Of a stretch of DNA of 9,034 nt, positions 1 through 6,759 are shown piece by piece. Each line of letters begins with the position of its first letter. Within the stretch, counting starts at the first letter, position 1. The translations under genes were made by a program, and so were the position numbers. The notes beneath the pieces were generated by a model. The model made no database searches, was not told the DNA's origin, and was given only the letters and a program-made list of their open reading frames with translations. The DNA comes from Pseudomonas sp. UBA5782 (lineage in GTDB: Bacteria > Pseudomonadota > Gammaproteobacteria > Pseudomonadales > Pseudomonadaceae), in the NCBI GenBank assembly GCA_002418465.1, contig DIEE01000195.1, positions 2,468 to 11,501 on the forward strand, read 5' to 3'.

Positions 1-420
1 TGGTAGAGCAACGGCGCCCAGGCGCCATAGAGCTAGGCGGTGCCCTTCAGGCCGGTGCGCTGTATCGACTCGCCGTCGCTGAGACCGGTCTTCAGCGTAC
101 AGGCCACCCGGTCTCGCTGGTCAGCGTCGCCTCGTAGCTGGACTGCGTCGGCACTCCGCTCACGGTACCCAGCGGCGCCACGTTCAGGTAGCGCTTCACG
201 CCGGCGCCGGGCTCCAGGTTGATCGCGTCGTCCATCGGCAGGTGAATGGCACTCTGCAACTGGGTCGGGGCCGCCCACCGTCGATCGAGGTGGGGCAGGT
301 GATTCCCGTCGCTGCGCATCGCCAGGGTGAACACAGGGCAAGCCGGTGGGCGCCTGGCACAAGATGATCCGCGAGGGCGAGCTATGGGGAGTAGGCGGTT
401 TTCCATCTGGCCAAGATGCG
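1..420 (-). pseudogene. Possible decayed coding remnant, unidentified
   Basis: No intact gene is visible here. On the minus strand, protein-like sequence can be followed only by changing frame. One frame (about 330 down to 92) gives stretches such as INLEPGAGVKRYLNVAPLG and TQSSYEATLTSETGWPV. It then stops, and the neighbouring frame continues with TLKTGLSDGESIQRTGLKGTA from about 95 down to 36. That frame meets an amber stop at 33-35, after which readable sequence (LYGAWAPLLY) runs to the window edge. This looks like a gene with at least one frameshift and one premature stop. The string near the end, a beta-rich segment then TGLKGTA and LYGAWAPLL, faintly resembles the C-terminal barrel of HlyD-type adaptors, but that is a guess. 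No terminator with a T-run is visible after the TetR gene that ends at 421. It could also be non-coding DNA with accidental open frames. Confidence 0.25.
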
Positions 421-1074
421 TCAAGGGATGGCATGAATCAGCAGCGACTCTTCGAGGAAGTCCAGCGTTCGTTCCAAACCCGCGCCATCAAGCCAATTCC
501 TTCCGGTCAGCAGTTCGACTCCTGCGGCGTAGTCGGCGTAAAACTGGGTCGCACCCCAGATCGTGAACACTAACAGTACCGGGTCTATCGGACGGAGTGC
601 GCCGCGAGCGATCCATTCCTCGAACACCGCCATGCGACCACTGAACCACAACGCATGGTCCAGCCCATGCCGGGTGTTCAACTGGGGGCGCACGGCCAGT
701 ATTTCACCGGCGAGCAATCGTGAGGCTTCAGGTTGGTCACGCGACCAGGTCAGTTTTTCCCTGATGTAACTGCGTAATGTCGCTCGTGGGCAATCCGCCG
801 CGTCGAAGCCCTCCATAGGGTCTTTCCACTGTGCGGCAACGCGCTTTAAAACGCTGCCGAACAGCGTCTGCTTGTCCTTGAAGTAATAGAGCACGTTGGC
901 TTTAGGCAGGTGCGCTCTGCGGGCAATGTTCTTCAGGCTGGCACCGTCGTACCCGAAACGGGAGAACTCGGTCTGCGCCGCATCCAGTATGAGCGCTTGA
1001 TAATCACGCCTCCGCTGCCCGCGTTTGGATATGGCTGGTTCTCCTCCCGCGCTCCTCGCCTGGCAACGGCTCAC
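421..1074 (-). CDS. TetR-family regulator, RutR-like
   Basis: A DNA-binding repressor that probably controls the efflux operon of which it is the last gene. From the GTG start the product is 217 aa. The N-terminal TetR helix-turn-helix spans about residues 22-70, with AAQTEFSRFGYDGASLKNIA, then HLPKANVLYYFKDK. The C-terminal half matches the RutR-type ligand domain: SRDQPEASRLLAGEI, then EEWIARGAL, IDP, and TIWGATQFYADY. RutR itself is of similar length (about 212 aa). The GTG codon at 1074-1072 overlaps the TGA of the preceding gene (GTGA), which favours coupled translation. A second possible start is the ATA at 1032-1030, behind a near-perfect GGAGGAG. An ATG at 1149 is less likely because it would give a 79-base overlap. 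RutR senses uracil or thymine in E. coli, but the ligand here cannot be read from sequence. Family is sure; target is inferred from position. Confidence 0.88.
   Translation of the reverse strand: MSRCQARSAGGEPAISKRGQRRRDYQALILDAAQTEFSRFGYDGASLKNIARRAHLPKANVLYYFKDKQTLFGSVLKRVAAQWKDPMEGFDAADCPRATLRSYIREKLTWSRDQPEASRLLAGEILAVRPQLNTRHGLDHALWFSGRMAVFEEWIARGALRPIDPVLLVFTIWGATQFYADYAAGVELLTGRNWLDGAGLERTLDFLEESLLIHAIP
1030..1047 (-). promoter_or_regulatory. Strong Shine-Dalgarno before an ATA codon
   Basis: On the minus strand GGAGGAG (1047-1041) is followed by eight bases and then ATA TCC AAA CGC, which would begin a protein xSKRGQRRRDYQ, a typical TetR N-terminus. The spacing is ideal for initiation, yet the codon is ATA, not ATG. 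A single G-to-A change from ATG would explain this. Translation may now begin at the weaker upstream GTG (1074), or the ATA may be used inefficiently. Confidence 0.5.
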
Positions 1075-1481
1075 TGGTTGATTTCCCGGATGGCGCTCCG
1101 CAACAGCAGTCGAGCCGCCGCTTCGGCTTCCTGTTCGTCTACTACCCATCGCTGGGTGATGCCGAATGCTCTGGTTGCAGCCTCGCTACGATGCTGCATC
1201 GCTGTGCGTTTTTCGGTGTCGGGCTCAATACCGATCAAGCCACAGCAAAGCTGCGCAAGTGCCTCCTTGTTACGCTTGAGCCAGAGTCCGCGAGTTTTGA
1301 AATCCTCATGTGTTTCCTCAGGATGCCCCGGCGGATTGATCAGTACGAAGGGCTCGTTGCCGGCGAGCAGCCTTTCCATCTCTAAAGCCCAGTTCACCGC
1401 ATAGCCGGCTCGTACGGATGCGTTGCGCAACCGCACCAGCGGGAAACAGCTGACGTCATGGATTCTGAAGTTCGGTCTCAT
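1071..1481 (-). CDS. Conserved-looking 136-aa protein of unknown function
   Basis: I do not recognise a named family. The 136-aa product has no signal peptide and no hydrophobic segment, so it is probably cytoplasmic. Alternating strand- and helix-like stretches suggest a small alpha/beta fold. Notable features are a hydrophobic strand EPFVLINPPG (residues 43-52), the charged block HEDFKTRGLWLKRNK (58-72), adjacent cysteines in LAQLCCGLIGIEPD (75-88), and an Ala/Glu-rich C-terminal helix. The layout (protein-wide alpha/beta, WLK, then a GLIGIEPD strand) vaguely recalls STAS/SpoIIAA-like proteins, but this is only an impression. The ATG overlaps the stop of the outer membrane gene by four bases (ATGA), with GGAGA seven bases upstream. 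Its own stop overlaps the GTG of the TetR gene. Being locked between exporter and repressor suggests a role in pump regulation, sensing or substrate handling. Confidence 0.8.
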   Translation of the reverse strand: MRPNFRIHDVSCFPLVRLRNASVRAGYAVNWALEMERLLAGNEPFVLINPPGHPEETHEDFKTRGLWLKRNKEALAQLCCGLIGIEPDTEKRTAMQHRSEAATRAFGITQRWVVDEQEAEAAARLLLRSAIREINQ

Positions 1482-2944
1482 GGTTGCTTCTCCAGGCTGC
1501 CAAGTAAAAAGGAGTGAATTGGACGGGTACCCGCTTCATTCGCCCAGCCGCCGCCAACGGCCTTGTACAGATCGACCAGCGCCAGGGAAGCCTCGCTGGT
1601 GCTTTCGGCCAGCGCTTCCTGGCTGGCCAGCAGAGCGTTCTGCACACTGAGCACGTTGAGGTAGTCCACCGCGCCTTCTGCGTACTGCTGCTGCGCGATA
1701 CGGGCGGCGATGCGGTTTTGTTCGACGGCTTCTTCGAGGCTGTCGCGACGGCGCTGTGCATGGCGATAGCCTGCCAGCGCGTTGTCCACCTCATGCCAGG
1801 CACGCAGGACGATACGGCGGTAGTCCAGGGCCGCCTCCTGCTGGCGCGCTTCTGTCAGTTGCAACTGGCCGCGAAGGCGACCGCCGTCGAACAGCGGCAG
1901 GCTCACTTGCGGGCCGATGCCGAATGTCCGGGCATTCCAGTTGAACTCATCCAGCTGCATGGATTGCAGGCCAAGGTCGCCGGAGAGTGCGATGCGGGGA
2001 TAAAAATCCGCGCGTGCCACACCGATGCGCGCGGTGGCGGCGTGCAAGGCCGCTTCTGCGCGCAGGATGTCGGGACGCCGTTGCGCCAGTTGTGAGGGTA
2101 ACGAAGGGGGAACGTCCGTTTCCAAATGGGGGGTGGCGCTGGGTTCCCCCAGTTCGTCACGCAAGGCGCCTGGCGCTTCGGCGAGCAGATACGCCAGGGC
2201 GTTCGTCAGTCTTTCGCCGCGCTGCTCCAGAAGCGGCAGGCGTGCCTCGAAGCTTGCTACCTGGGCGGCGGCTTCGGCGACGTCCAGGCGTGTGGAGACT
2301 CCGTCCGATTCGCGTATCCGGGAAAGTGCCAGGCCCCTGCGCGCGAGGGAGAGATTGTCCTGCGTGATGAGCAACATCGTCTGTGCCCCGCGCAGGCGTA
2401 TGTAGGTCTGCGCGGTTTCGGCGAGCAGGGCGAGGCGCACGCCGCTGGCATCGAACAGTGCTTGGTCAGCGTCCGCACGCGCCGCCTCGCGCTGGCGGCG
2501 GACGCGTCCCCACAGATCCAACTCCCAGGACATCTTCACTCCGCCTTCCCAGAAGCCGAATGCGGATTTTCCATCTTGTTCGGACGGGTCGGATAGGCCG
2601 TTCTCGCTGCTGCGCCGACGTTGGTAACCGGCGCTAGCGTCGAGCTGCGGAAGCCGCTCGGCGTCGGCTATCTGCAGTGCACTGCGACTCTGCTCGATGC
2701 GCAGCCGCGACGCCTCCAAATCCAGGTTGCTGTGCAATGCCCGATGAATCAGCGACGTCAGCACCGGATCGGAAAAGCGGCTCCACCACGGCGTGTCAGG
2801 TTCGATGAGAGGTGCCGATGCGTCCGGGCTGCCGTGCACGGAGTACGTGTCCTCAAGGCCTTGCGGGTGCGCATAGTCCGGGCCGAGGCTGCAGGCGGAC
2901 AGCGTGAGCGATGCCACTACGGCGAAGGTCATGCGGACGCTCAT
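1478..2944 (-). CDS. NodT/OprM-type outer membrane efflux lipoprotein
   Basis: The outer membrane channel of a tripartite exporter, forming a trimeric barrel and periplasmic tunnel that docks on the membrane fusion protein. The 488-aa product begins with a lipoprotein signal peptide ending LTLSAC, so Cys18 is the lipidated residue. Ser at +2 fits outer membrane sorting. Two TolC/OEP repeats follow. Family marks include PWWSRFSDPVL (52-62), SWELDLWGRVRR (139-150), the second-repeat RRPDILRAEAAL (289-300), ARADFYPRIALSG (310-322) and LPLFDGGRLRG (349-359). Length is normal for NodT/OprM proteins (460-490 aa). The start ATG overlaps the stop of the fusion-protein gene (ATGA, 2944-2941), with GGAG eight bases upstream. 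Inclusion of a dedicated channel distinguishes this operon from E. coli emrAB, which borrows TolC. Substrate is not readable from the channel. Confidence 0.95.
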   Translation of the reverse strand: MSVRMTFAVVASLTLSACSLGPDYAHPQGLEDTYSVHGSPDASAPLIEPDTPWWSRFSDPVLTSLIHRALHSNLDLEASRLRIEQSRSALQIADAERLPQLDASAGYQRRRSSENGLSDPSEQDGKSAFGFWEGGVKMSWELDLWGRVRRQREAARADADQALFDASGVRLALLAETAQTYIRLRGAQTMLLITQDNLSLARRGLALSRIRESDGVSTRLDVAEAAAQVASFEARLPLLEQRGERLTNALAYLLAEAPGALRDELGEPSATPHLETDVPPSLPSQLAQRRPDILRAEAALHAATARIGVARADFYPRIALSGDLGLQSMQLDEFNWNARTFGIGPQVSLPLFDGGRLRGQLQLTEARQQEAALDYRRIVLRAWHEVDNALAGYRHAQRRRDSLEEAVEQNRIAARIAQQQYAEGAVDYLNVLSVQNALLASQEALAESTSEASLALVDLYKAVGGGWANEAGTRPIHSFLLGSLEKQP

Positions 2945-4011
2945 CGCGCATGCTCCGGAAGGGCAGCAGGCGGCGTGTCCTCATGCAGGCTAATCGTCGC
3001 CACGGCCGACATGCCCACGCGCAACTGCCCCAGCAGCGTCTGTCCTTGGTCGAAAAGGACCTTCACCGGAATGCGCTGAACCACCTTGGTAAAGTTGCCC
3101 GTGGCGTTATCCGGCGAGACGGTGGCGAAGGTTGCGCCGGTAGCCGGCGCCAAGCTCGCAACATGCCCACGCAGCGTTTGGCCGGGAAACATGTCGACGT
3201 CGATGCGCACCGGCAAGCCTGGGCGTACCTCCGTGAGCTGGTTCTCCTGGAAATTCGCCAATGTATAGGCATCGCTCAGCGGCACGATCGCCAGCAGTGT
3301 CTCTCCCGACCTGGCGTAGTTGCCGACGCGTACCTCACGACGACCTATCACGCCGGCGACAGGGGCGGCAATGCGGGTATGCGAAAGATCCAGCTGCGCC
3401 TGCTGCACTTTCGCCTGCGCCGCCTGGAGGCTGCCCTGAGCGGCGAGTCTGAGGGCGAGTAGAACGTCGGTCTGCTTGTGTGCAGCGCCAAGCGCCGCCT
3501 TGTCCTGTGCGAGGCGGGCTTGCGCCGTATCGATGCGGTTCTGTGCCTGCTGGGCATTCTGCAGGGTACCGGCGCCCGACTGCGCAAGGTGCTGATAGCG
3601 TTGTAGTTCATGGCGGGCAAAAACCAGTTCGGCTTCGTCCACGCTCACGGATGCCCTGGCTTGTTCGATCAGCAAGTCCTGTCGCTCCAGCGTGGCGGTG
3701 GCGTTTTCGAGGCTGGCCTGAGCCTTCAGCAAGCCACCCTCGGCAGATGCGAGAGCCGTCTGATAATCGCGGTCATCCAGGCGTACGAGCAATTGGCCCG
3801 CTTCCACCCGCTGGTTGTCGTCAACCAATACCTCGTCGACGAAGCCGGCGACCTTCGGTGCCAGCAAGGTGAAGTCGGCGGCGATAAAGGCATCGTTGGT
3901 GGCTTCCTCTCGACTGTCGACGAAGAGCAAATGCCAGGCGGCTCCGGTCAGTACGCAGGCAATCAGTGCACCTGCAACGCTGTGTTTGCGGGAAAGAGAT
4001 CGGTTGTTCAT
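2941..4011 (-). CDS. EmrA/HlyD-type membrane fusion protein
   Basis: The periplasmic adaptor that joins an inner-membrane MFS pump to the outer membrane channel. The 356-aa product has a short cytoplasmic N-terminus, one membrane anchor (about residues 12-31) and the EATNDAFI motif (36-43) that opens EmrA-type adaptors. Two lipoyl half-motifs (about 47-80 and 212-245) flank a long coiled-coil hairpin (about 83-212) rich in Ala, Gln and Leu. A beta-barrel region follows with NFQENQLTEVRPGLPVRI (253-270) and the EmrA hallmark NATGNFTKVVQRIPVKV (302-318). Length is ordinary for the family. It lies 16 bases behind the pump gene, with a GGAAAA ribosome site, and overlaps the channel gene by four bases. 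The assignment to the EmrA class, as opposed to the RND or ABC adaptor classes, is supported by the NATGN motif and the DHA2 pump next to it. Confidence 0.95.
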   Translation of the reverse strand: MNNRSLSRKHSVAGALIACVLTGAAWHLLFVDSREEATNDAFIAADFTLLAPKVAGFVDEVLVDDNQRVEAGQLLVRLDDRDYQTALASAEGGLLKAQASLENATATLERQDLLIEQARASVSVDEAELVFARHELQRYQHLAQSGAGTLQNAQQAQNRIDTAQARLAQDKAALGAAHKQTDVLLALRLAAQGSLQAAQAKVQQAQLDLSHTRIAAPVAGVIGRREVRVGNYARSGETLLAIVPLSDAYTLANFQENQLTEVRPGLPVRIDVDMFPGQTLRGHVASLAPATGATFATVSPDNATGNFTKVVQRIPVKVLFDQGQTLLGQLRVGMSAVATISLHEDTPPAALPEHAR

Positions 4012-4027
4012 GGGTTTTTTCCGCTAT

Positions 4028-5605
4028 TCAAACGCGCGAGCGCGGTGGGTAGATTCGCGTCGGCACGAAGGGAATGATCAGAATCAGGACGATGGCCAAT
4101 GCCGCCACATACAGGTAGAGGTCGGCGGCGGTGAGTACCGCCGCCTGCTGGTGAAGGCGGCGCGCCAGCAATGCGGGCTCGATCCCCGCGACCGTCCAGG
4201 GCATGTTGCCGGCACGGTCTGTCAGCACGACGGAATGGAAGTGGGTCCGTTCGGTGATGAGCGCCTTGAGTACACCTCCAGCCAGAACTGCGGCAAAGCC
4301 CTTGATGGTATTGAACCAGGCGGAAGCGAACGGGCCATCGGCTGGCGCAATGGCGCCGGTAGAAAGCATCAGCAGCGGGATCACCGCCATGGGCTGGGCG
4401 AATATCTGCAGTGCCTGAACCAGATAGAAATTCTCGCGGTTCCATTGCGCCGTGAGGTGTGAGCCGGTGTAGCAGGCGAGTGTCATCAGCCCGATACCGC
4501 ACGCCAGAACCCAGCGGCAATCCACACCGCGCCGGTTGCACAGCGCGGCGACCAGAGGTAGCGCGATCAGTTGCGGCAACGCCACGCAGAGCAGCAGCGG
4601 CGCGGTCTGAAGTGGGCGATAGCCCTGTATTTCTGCAAGGTAGCTGGAGGGAATCATGATCACCGCCAGCAACACGAACAGGACTCCGCCCAGGACGAAA
4701 AGCGCGAAGCTGAGGTTGCGCTGCCGGAGCATCTGCAACTTGAAGAACGGCAGCGGGTGCGACCACTCGTTGATGAGGAATAGCACCAGTAGCATCGCGC
4801 CGCCGCCGAGCAGTGCACGGATCAGGCCCGACTCGAACCAGTTGAACCGCTCACCCAGTTCGAGACCAAGCACCAGCATGGCTATCGCCGGAAGCCCGAG
4901 CAGCAGACCGCGCCAGTCGAACAGGCGAAATCGCTCCAGACGCAGCGGGTCTTGCGGAATGCCCCAGCTCACCGCCGCCATGGCCGCAATGCATAGCGGA
5001 AGCACACCCCAGAAGGTCCAGCGCCAGCCAAGGTATTCCGCGAACAGCGCGGCTAACGGCGTGCCCATGCTCGGGCCGAAGGTCGCGGTCAGCGCGTAAG
5101 CGCCTAGCCCGTAGAGCTTGATGTCCGGCGGCAGGAAACGCAGTGCAACGCTCATCAGCATTGGAGGCAGCGCGCCACCGGCAAAGCCCTGGCAGATACG
5201 CAGCAGCATCAGGGCATGCAGATTCGGGGTGAATGGCGCAAGCAGCCCGAGCAGGGCGAAGGCCGCAATAGCCGCAAGGGTGAAGCGGCGCAGCGAGAAG
5301 GTAGCCGAACACCAGGGTGCGAAGGCCATGGCGCAGACCGATGCTGCTGCGTACAGCGCAATCAGCCAGGTACCTTCGTCGTGCCCGATACCCATGGCGC
5401 CGCGAATATCGGCGAGCGCTACCTTGGTAACGTTCTCATTGAAGCCCGATACCAGTACGGCGAGCAGGATGCCGGCGAGCCCGACGGTAATACGCGGCCC
5501 GAATGGTTGGAGCGCTGGCGCTGCGCGAGGCGGCGCTGCCTCCACGGATAGGGTGCCTGGGTTCGGGATGCCATCGGCATGCGCAGCGGATGGGGGCAGG
5601 GACAA
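4028..5605 (-). CDS. DHA2-family (EmrB-type) MFS drug efflux pump
   Basis: The inner-membrane, proton-driven transporter of the tripartite system. The 525-aa product has a cytoplasmic Pro/Ala-rich tail of about 37 residues and then around 14 hydrophobic segments, as in DHA2 exporters. The antiporter motif in the fifth segment is visible as TATFGPSMGTPLAALF (173-188), followed by YLGWRWTFW (191-199). The first segment carries NENVTKVALADIRGAMG (56-72), where EmrB has a TIANVAIP-like motif. The internal acidic residue E57 may take part in proton coupling (inference). The loop-2 motif A is degenerate (FSLRRF). The start is TTG at 5605-5603, backed by GGAG seven bases upstream; no better ATG fits. 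The gene is first in the operon with adaptor, channel, a small unknown protein and a TetR regulator. Substrates of this class are usually hydrophobic drugs, uncouplers, organic acids or siderophores; none can be fixed here. Confidence 0.95.
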   Translation of the reverse strand: MSLPPSAAHADGIPNPGTLSVEAAPPRAAPALQPFGPRITVGLAGILLAVLVSGFNENVTKVALADIRGAMGIGHDEGTWLIALYAAASVCAMAFAPWCSATFSLRRFTLAAIAAFALLGLLAPFTPNLHALMLLRICQGFAGGALPPMLMSVALRFLPPDIKLYGLGAYALTATFGPSMGTPLAALFAEYLGWRWTFWGVLPLCIAAMAAVSWGIPQDPLRLERFRLFDWRGLLLGLPAIAMLVLGLELGERFNWFESGLIRALLGGGAMLLVLFLINEWSHPLPFFKLQMLRQRNLSFALFVLGGVLFVLLAVIMIPSSYLAEIQGYRPLQTAPLLLCVALPQLIALPLVAALCNRRGVDCRWVLACGIGLMTLACYTGSHLTAQWNRENFYLVQALQIFAQPMAVIPLLMLSTGAIAPADGPFASAWFNTIKGFAAVLAGGVLKALITERTHFHSVVLTDRAGNMPWTVAGIEPALLARRLHQQAAVLTAADLYLYVAALAIVLILIIPFVPTRIYPPRSRV

Positions 5606-5612
5606 GAGCGTT

Positions 5613-5633
5613 CTCCGGAAGACGTTACCGGAG
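5613..5633 (-). promoter_or_regulatory. 21-bp inverted repeat covering the pump RBS
   Basis: The sequence CTCCGG, nine bases, then CCGGAG forms a perfect 6-bp inverted repeat. In the transcript the 3' arm contains the GGAG Shine-Dalgarno of the TTG-started pump gene, seven bases before the start codon. It may be a TetR operator, since its size suits that family and the regulator is encoded in the same operon. It may also be an RNA hairpin that hides the ribosome site. The sequence does not decide between them, and both could apply. Confidence 0.45.
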
Positions 5634-5687
5634 CCAGTCTATGTAATGCTCTTGATTGCAAAAATTGCTTAATGACTAATCCTGGAT

Positions 5688-5711
5688 TGCATCGAATGCA
5701 TGATTAATGCA
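5688..5711. promoter_or_regulatory. LysR-type box and overlapping TGCAT palindromes
   Basis: TGCATCGAATGCA (5688-5700) is a T-N11-A sequence with perfect 5-bp inverted arms, the classical LysR-regulator recognition form. It shares its right half with a second palindrome, TGCAT-GATTA-ATGCA (5697-5711). Related words (ATTGCA at 5655, AATGCT at 5645, ATTGCT at 5664) extend toward the pump gene. The LysR gene ends only 15 bases away, so it is the obvious candidate binder; that link is inference. Confidence 0.5.
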
Positions 5712-5726
5712 GCCGGTGTCGAGGGG

Positions 5727-6632
5727 TCATTCGTGCTCGCCCTCGCAGATCCGCTTTATCATCCGACGCAGCAAGCGATGTGCCGGATCATGGTCGAACC
5801 TTGGATGCCAGGCCTGCACGATTACGATCGTTTCCAACGGTACTGGTAACTCGAAGTCCCTGAGCCTCAAGCCCAGCCGTCGCATTTCGCCGAGCATGTG
5901 GCGGGGCATGGTCGGCAGGATGAGGTCCGAATCGGACAAGGCGAAGATCGCAGTATGGAAAGTGGGCGTGATCAACGACACATGGCGTTCGAGGCCGTGC
6001 TCGGCGAGCGCTCGATCGATCGGTCCTTTGGCACGCCCACGGCGCGACACACTGACGTGTTCGAAGGCGACGAAACTTCCCAGATCCACATCCCGGTCCA
6101 GAACGGGATGTCCTTCGCGCACCAGGCCGACGAACGACGTGGTGAATAGCGTCTGCACCTTGATGTCCGCTCCGAAGCTGCGCATCGAGCTGATGTAAAG
6201 GTCGATACGACCCTCGTGCAGGGCGTTGTCGTCGGTATCACCCTCAGGTACGAAGCGCAGCGTGGCTTTCGGCACCTCTTTTTTCAGGCATTCCCTGACG
6301 GCGCTGCCGTAACTGCTCACGAAGACATCGTTGGCACGCACGCTGAACGTACGCTCCAGTGTGCTCATGTCGACATTGCCCGAGGTGAAGACGGCGTGTG
6401 CCTGCTCGACCAGCCCACGGATCTGATCCTGCAGCTCCAGCGCCCGCGGCGTCGGCACTAGACCCCGCCCCGAGCGAACCAGTATCGGGTCACCGATCGC
6501 ATCGCGAATGCGCGACAAAGTGCGGCTCATGGCCGGAGCGCTGAGATTCATTCGCTGCGCAGCGCCGACTACGCTTCCTTCTTCAAGGAGGGCATTCAGC
6601 GCGACGAGCAGATTGAGGTCAGGAATTTTCAT
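5727..6632 (-). CDS. LysR-family transcriptional regulator
   Basis: A ligand-responsive regulator, probably an activator of the efflux operon just downstream. From the chosen ATG the product is 301 aa, the usual LysR length. The N-terminal winged helix-turn-helix is clear: MKIPDLNLLVALNALLEEGS (1-20), then AAQRMNLSAPAMSRTLSRIR (24-43), then GDPILVRSGRGLVPTPRA (47-64). The rest is a periplasmic-binding-protein-like effector domain. The tight match of the first 64 residues to the NodD/NahR/PcpR style (DLNLL, SAPAMSRTL, DPILVR, G-LVPTPRA) suggests the nitroaromatic-like effector subgroup; the real ligand is unknown. An ATG six codons upstream (6650) is possible, but family members normally begin at the MKIPDLNLL position. 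Neither start has a strong Shine-Dalgarno. Unlike most LysR genes it is not divergent from its likely target but reads in the same direction, 121 bases ahead of the pump gene. Confidence 0.92.
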   Translation of the reverse strand: MKIPDLNLLVALNALLEEGSVVGAAQRMNLSAPAMSRTLSRIRDAIGDPILVRSGRGLVPTPRALELQDQIRGLVEQAHAVFTSGNVDMSTLERTFSVRANDVFVSSYGSAVRECLKKEVPKATLRFVPEGDTDDNALHEGRIDLYISSMRSFGADIKVQTLFTTSFVGLVREGHPVLDRDVDLGSFVAFEHVSVSRRGRAKGPIDRALAEHGLERHVSLITPTFHTAIFALSDSDLILPTMPRHMLGEMRRLGLRLRDFELPVPLETIVIVQAWHPRFDHDPAHRLLRRMIKRICEGEHE

Positions 6633-6759
6633 GGGCCAAGTGTAAGGCATTGCCGCTGATCTGAGCTGCGTGACGCATGCGCACGACGCAATCGGCTACG
6701 TACTTTACTAACCGCCATGGATGTCACGGCAATCGGTAGCGATGGCGCCGCGCAGGCCC

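Larger units (their letters stand above)
5606..5726 (-). promoter_or_regulatory. Control region of the efflux operon
   Basis: This 121-base gap between the LysR gene and the pump gene is visibly richer in A and T than its surroundings, above all from 5641 to 5711. In the transcribed direction it holds a LysR-type palindrome (5700-5688), an AT-rich stretch with GCAATTTTTGC (5668-5658), a weak -10-like TACATA (5646-5641) and then an inverted repeat over the ribosome site. No good -35 sits at 17 bases from that -10, which fits an activator-dependent promoter. The placement of the promoter is inference; the operator-like sequences are seen directly. Confidence 0.5.

Noticed and set aside
346..573. 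Plus-strand frame beginning GAWHKMIREGELWG
   Set aside because: The first residues look protein-like, but the frame soon runs antisense through the TetR gene, has no ribosome site and is stopped just upstream.
910..1404. 164-codon plus-strand open frame
   Set aside because: It runs antisense to the TetR gene and the 136-aa gene, both of which have better start context and, for TetR, an unmistakable family match.
6633..6759. Possible promoter or terminator between fsr and the LysR gene
   Set aside because: Short palindromes such as TACGTA and GCATGC occur, but no spaced -35/-10 pair and no stem followed by T residues could be supported.
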